From a bacterium (GTDB taxonomy: Bacteria > AUK180), in NCBI GenBank assembly GCA_021162505.1, contig JAGGYO010000053.1, positions 1-8,469 of the forward strand: 8,469 nucleotides of DNA. The letters are read 5' to 3'. A program made the position numbers and the translations under genes. Position 1 is the first letter of the stretch, and the number at the start of each line of letters is the position of its first letter. Shown piece by piece: positions 7,154-8,469 of the stretch. A model generated the notes under the pieces. The model was given only the letters and a program-made list of their open reading frames with translations. It was not told where the DNA came from and searched no databases.

Positions 7154-8241
7154 GTCAATGTCCTGTGTCGCAACATATTGGACTTTTCAAAGGTAAGAAT
7201 ATTAGAAAGAACGAAGTTATCGATATAATAATCTAAGGGCGTTTTTTTGTCAAGAGAAAGATGAACTTTTTCTGAATTATACCATAACAAATAATCCATT
7301 AATAAGTTATTAAAATAAGCTAAATCCTCCATATTAAAAGCGGTATAATCAACGAATTGAAGTTGAATGACTCCATTAAATCTTTCAATATAAGCATTCA
7401 TTTTAGGAGTTCTGGGGTAATTAAAATAATGTATAAGCTCATTTTGCACTATGTAGCTATCAAAATACTTCATAAATTCACTCCCATTATCTGTTTGTAT
7501 TCTCTTTATTTCAAAGGGCATGACAGCTCTTAATTTTATTAAGAAATCTTTTGCACTTTTGCTTGATTTATTTGTATATGTATAAGCAAATGCTATTCTT
7601 GTTTTGATGTCAATTGCGGTTATTATATATCTTTTTATACCATTATAATATCTAACTATGGTATCTATTTGAACCAGATCTCCAGGTAAATTTGGTTTAT
7701 ATTTTCCTATTCTCTTTTTTTTCTTTTTCTTTCGCTTCTTTCTTTCTAAAACATTCCCACTTTTCCCGTTAAAACTTAATTGGATATCATCTCTTAACCA
7801 TTTTTTTTCTTTTAGATATTTTATCCTTCTTGCTATAGTACTTTCTGATATTTTTTCTAACCCTTCTTTATTACAATATTTGTCTAATACCGCTTTTATT
7901 ACATATTGATTTACTTTGGGATGTTTTTTTCTATATTCAAGGATGAATTTTAATCTTTTATCATTTATTAATTTCTGCCTTTTCTTTTTAGGTGCTTTTG
8001 ATTCCGGTGCAAGAGACAATAGATTACCTCCTGAATCCTTTAATTTCTTTTGCCATAGATAAACCGTAGAGCGCGATACTCCAAATGCTGTTTTTGTTGC
8101 CTTTGAACCATACTTCTTAAAGAATTTCATTATCTTTATTCGCATATCTATTTCTTCCTTTTTCGGATGATCAAGATATAGATAATAATCTGTTAACCCT
8201 TTTTTATAATTAAAATATCCTGAAAGGTATTTCAGCTGCAT
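7150..8241 (-). CDS. DDE transposase of an insertion sequence (integrase core; IS481/IS3-like)
   Basis: The protein catalyses cut-and-paste or copy-out transposition of the surrounding element. The frame extends to an ATG at 8283, but I choose the internal ATG at 8241 (363 residues), which has a strong GGAGGT 5 nt upstream; the 8283 ATG has only a weak AAG-type signal. In the longer numbering an HTH lies at about 60-80 ('SKATKTAFGVSRSTVYLWQKK'), followed by a second helical DNA-binding region (105-165), a lysine-rich linker (181-191) and an rve-type catalytic core. The core triad is Asp207 (VQIDT), Asp265 (QTDNGSEF) and Glu300 (NAYIERFN), with 34 residues between the second Asp and the Glu as in IS3/IS481-type enzymes. 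The C-terminus 'EKSNMLRHRT' is encoded by the right inverted repeat. All catalytic residues and the single frame are intact, so the enzyme may be active. Family placement is from motifs only. Confidence 0.88.
   Translation of the reverse strand: MQLKYLSGYFNYKKGLTDYYLYLDHPKKEEIDMRIKIMKFFKKYGSKATKTAFGVSRSTVYLWQKKLKDSGGNLLSLAPESKAPKKKRQKLINDKRLKFILEYRKKHPKVNQYVIKAVLDKYCNKEGLEKISESTIARRIKYLKEKKWLRDDIQLSFNGKSGNVLERKKRKKKKKKRIGKYKPNLPGDLVQIDTIVRYYNGIKRYIITAIDIKTRIAFAYTYTNKSSKSAKDFLIKLRAVMPFEIKRIQTDNGSEFMKYFDSYIVQNELIHYFNYPRTPKMNAYIERFNGVIQLQFVDYTAFNMEDLAYFNNLLMDYLLWYNSEKVHLSLDKKTPLDYYIDNFVLSNILTFEKSNMLRHRTLT
7172..7187. repeat. Right terminal inverted repeat of the insertion sequence
   Basis: AACATATTGGACTTTT at this position is the inverted counterpart of 8314-8329. 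The 11-bp core AACATATTGGA is identical, followed by one C/T difference and four more identical T positions. The transposase C-terminal codons run through this repeat. Confidence 0.7.
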
Positions 8242-8246
8242 ATTAG

Positions 8247-8252
8247 ACCTCC
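8247..8252 (-). promoter_or_regulatory. Ribosome binding site deciding the transposase start
   Basis: The minus-strand sequence GGAGGT lies 5 nt before the ATG at 8241. It is the best Shine-Dalgarno match near the gene and argues against the 14-codon longer start at 8283. Confidence 0.65.
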
Positions 8253-8263
8253 ATTTTTCCGCC

Positions 8264-8281
8264 GAAACCCCATGGGGTTTC
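8264..8281. repeat. 18-bp perfect palindrome upstream of the transposase ribosome binding site
   Basis: GAAACCCCATGGGGTTTC is fully self-complementary and unusually GC-rich for this region. It lies inside the element, between the left inverted repeat and the transposase start. It could be an operator for a dimeric regulator, or form a hairpin in the leader RNA that limits transposase expression from outside transcripts. Both are inference. Confidence 0.6.
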
Positions 8282-8313
8282 ATTCTTCATTTTAACTTTT
8301 TACTTAACTTTAT

Positions 8314-8329
8314 AAAAATCCAATATGTT
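8314..8329. repeat. Left terminal inverted repeat of the insertion sequence
   Basis: The plus-strand sequence AAAAATCCAATATGTT is, in reverse complement, AACATATTGGATTTTT, matching 7172-7187 at 15 of 16 positions. It lies upstream of the transposase start, where the transposase promoter is expected. I could not pick a convincing -35/-10 pair there, although TTGGAT within the repeat and AT-rich stretches downstream are candidates. Confidence 0.7.
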
Positions 8330-8404
8330 TCTGAGATTTTTCATATCCTGTAACCTTTTTTTTTCTTGGTCGTTATGATAGTATGAACGACAATGGAGGT
8401 TGTT

Positions 8405-8469
8405 ATGAAAAGAGTCAAACTCTTCGCTTTACTTTTTGTTTTGGTTTTAGCAAGCAGCTCATTTGCAAT
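8405..8469 (+). CDS. N-terminus of a secreted protein (signal peptide), cut by the window edge
   Basis: An ATG at 8405 is preceded by GGAGG (8395-8399) with a 5-nt spacer. The 21 complete codons visible read as a classical Sec signal peptide: basic 'MKRVK', a hydrophobic core 'LFALLFVLVLA', then 'SSSFA', which gives a plausible signal peptidase I site after Ala21. The mature protein lies outside the window, so function cannot be assigned. It is divergent from the transposase. A T9 run (8356-8364) and a TATGAT (8374-8379) lie upstream, but no good -35 is evident. Confidence 0.7.
   Translation, partial: MKRVKLFALLFVLVLASSSFA

Larger units (their letters stand above)
7160..8345 (-). mobile_element. 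Insertion sequence, about 1.2 kb, apparently intact, exact ends unresolved
   Basis: A single transposase gene is bracketed by inverted repeats at 7172-7187 and 8314-8329, the expected layout of a simple insertion sequence. The precise tips cannot be fixed: outside the conserved 11-bp core the two ends diverge, and no target-site duplication is certain. The outer limits given are therefore approximate. The element lies between the operon promoter on one side and a plus-strand signal-peptide gene on the other, and does not visibly interrupt a coding sequence. Confidence 0.7.

Noticed and set aside
7700..7745. Low-complexity T/C tract as an intrinsic terminator or regulatory tract
   Set aside because: It is the coding sequence of the lysine-rich linker in the transposase and has no preceding stem.
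8242..8283. Longer start (ATG 8283) for the transposase
   Set aside because: It has a weak ribosome binding site and its first codons lie on the 18-bp palindrome; the ATG at 8241 has GGAGGT at ideal spacing.
7161..8351. TCCTGT at 7161-7166 and 8346-8351 as the target-site duplication of the insertion sequence
   Set aside because: The two copies lie at different distances from the inverted-repeat core (5 versus 16 nt), so they do not define symmetric ends; a 6-bp match may be chance.
1..8469. CRISPR array, tRNA, rRNA or riboswitch
   Set aside because: No spaced direct repeats, no tRNA cloverleaf or rRNA segments were recognised, and there are no long non-coding leaders; the largest gene-free stretch is about 160 nt (8242-8404).

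Overview
The window is AT-rich (by eye about 30% G+C) and densely coded. It looks like a diderm bacterium: one protein ends in an apparent outer-membrane beta-barrel, another carries a TonB C-terminal domain, and a third has a lipoprotein-type signal. A C-terminal beta-propeller/beta-barrel fusion, TPR proteins and a CGGC protein together would suit an anaerobic lineage such as Cloacimonadota, other FCB/candidate-phylum groups or Spirochaetota. No rRNA or other phylogenetic marker is present, so this is inference.

Layout. The first ~2.75 kb is on the plus strand. It holds the 3' part of a PD40-like propeller plus beta-barrel outer-membrane protein (2-1249, cut by the window edge), then a TPR-only protein (1294-2748) whose start lacks a convincing ribosome binding site and which may be the surviving tail of a larger protein. 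A short dyad at 2752-2774 lies between convergent genes and could terminate transcription.

From 7103 down to 2815 runs a compact six-gene minus-strand operon: TonB-domain protein with a coiled-coil spacer, DUF1318/YdbL-like lipoprotein, TlpA-type thioredoxin with an extra C-terminal domain, HIT-family hydrolase/phosphorylase, low-specificity L-threonine aldolase, and CGGC-domain protein. Three junctions overlap by 17-20 nt and the other two gaps are 2 and 8 nt, so translation is probably coupled. A good promoter (TTGATT, 17-bp spacer, TATAAT) sits just upstream of the first gene. The first three products act at or across the envelope and may form a module; the last three look like cytoplasmic enzymes riding on the same transcript.

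Upstream of the operon, in the same orientation, is an apparently intact single-ORF DDE insertion sequence (about 7160-8345). Its transposase (7150-8241) has an HTH, a D/D/E triad and a near-perfect terminal inverted repeat at each end. The transposase frame reads through the right repeat, its stop codon probably lies outside the element, and that stop overlaps the -35 box of the operon promoter. An 18-bp perfect palindrome lies just upstream of the transposase ribosome binding site. The window ends in the first 21 codons of a plus-strand gene for a Sec-exported protein (8405 onward).

I did not find a clearly new defence or mobile system. The items most worth a second look are the TonB/DUF1318/TlpA-fusion envelope module and the regulatory details of the insertion sequence.
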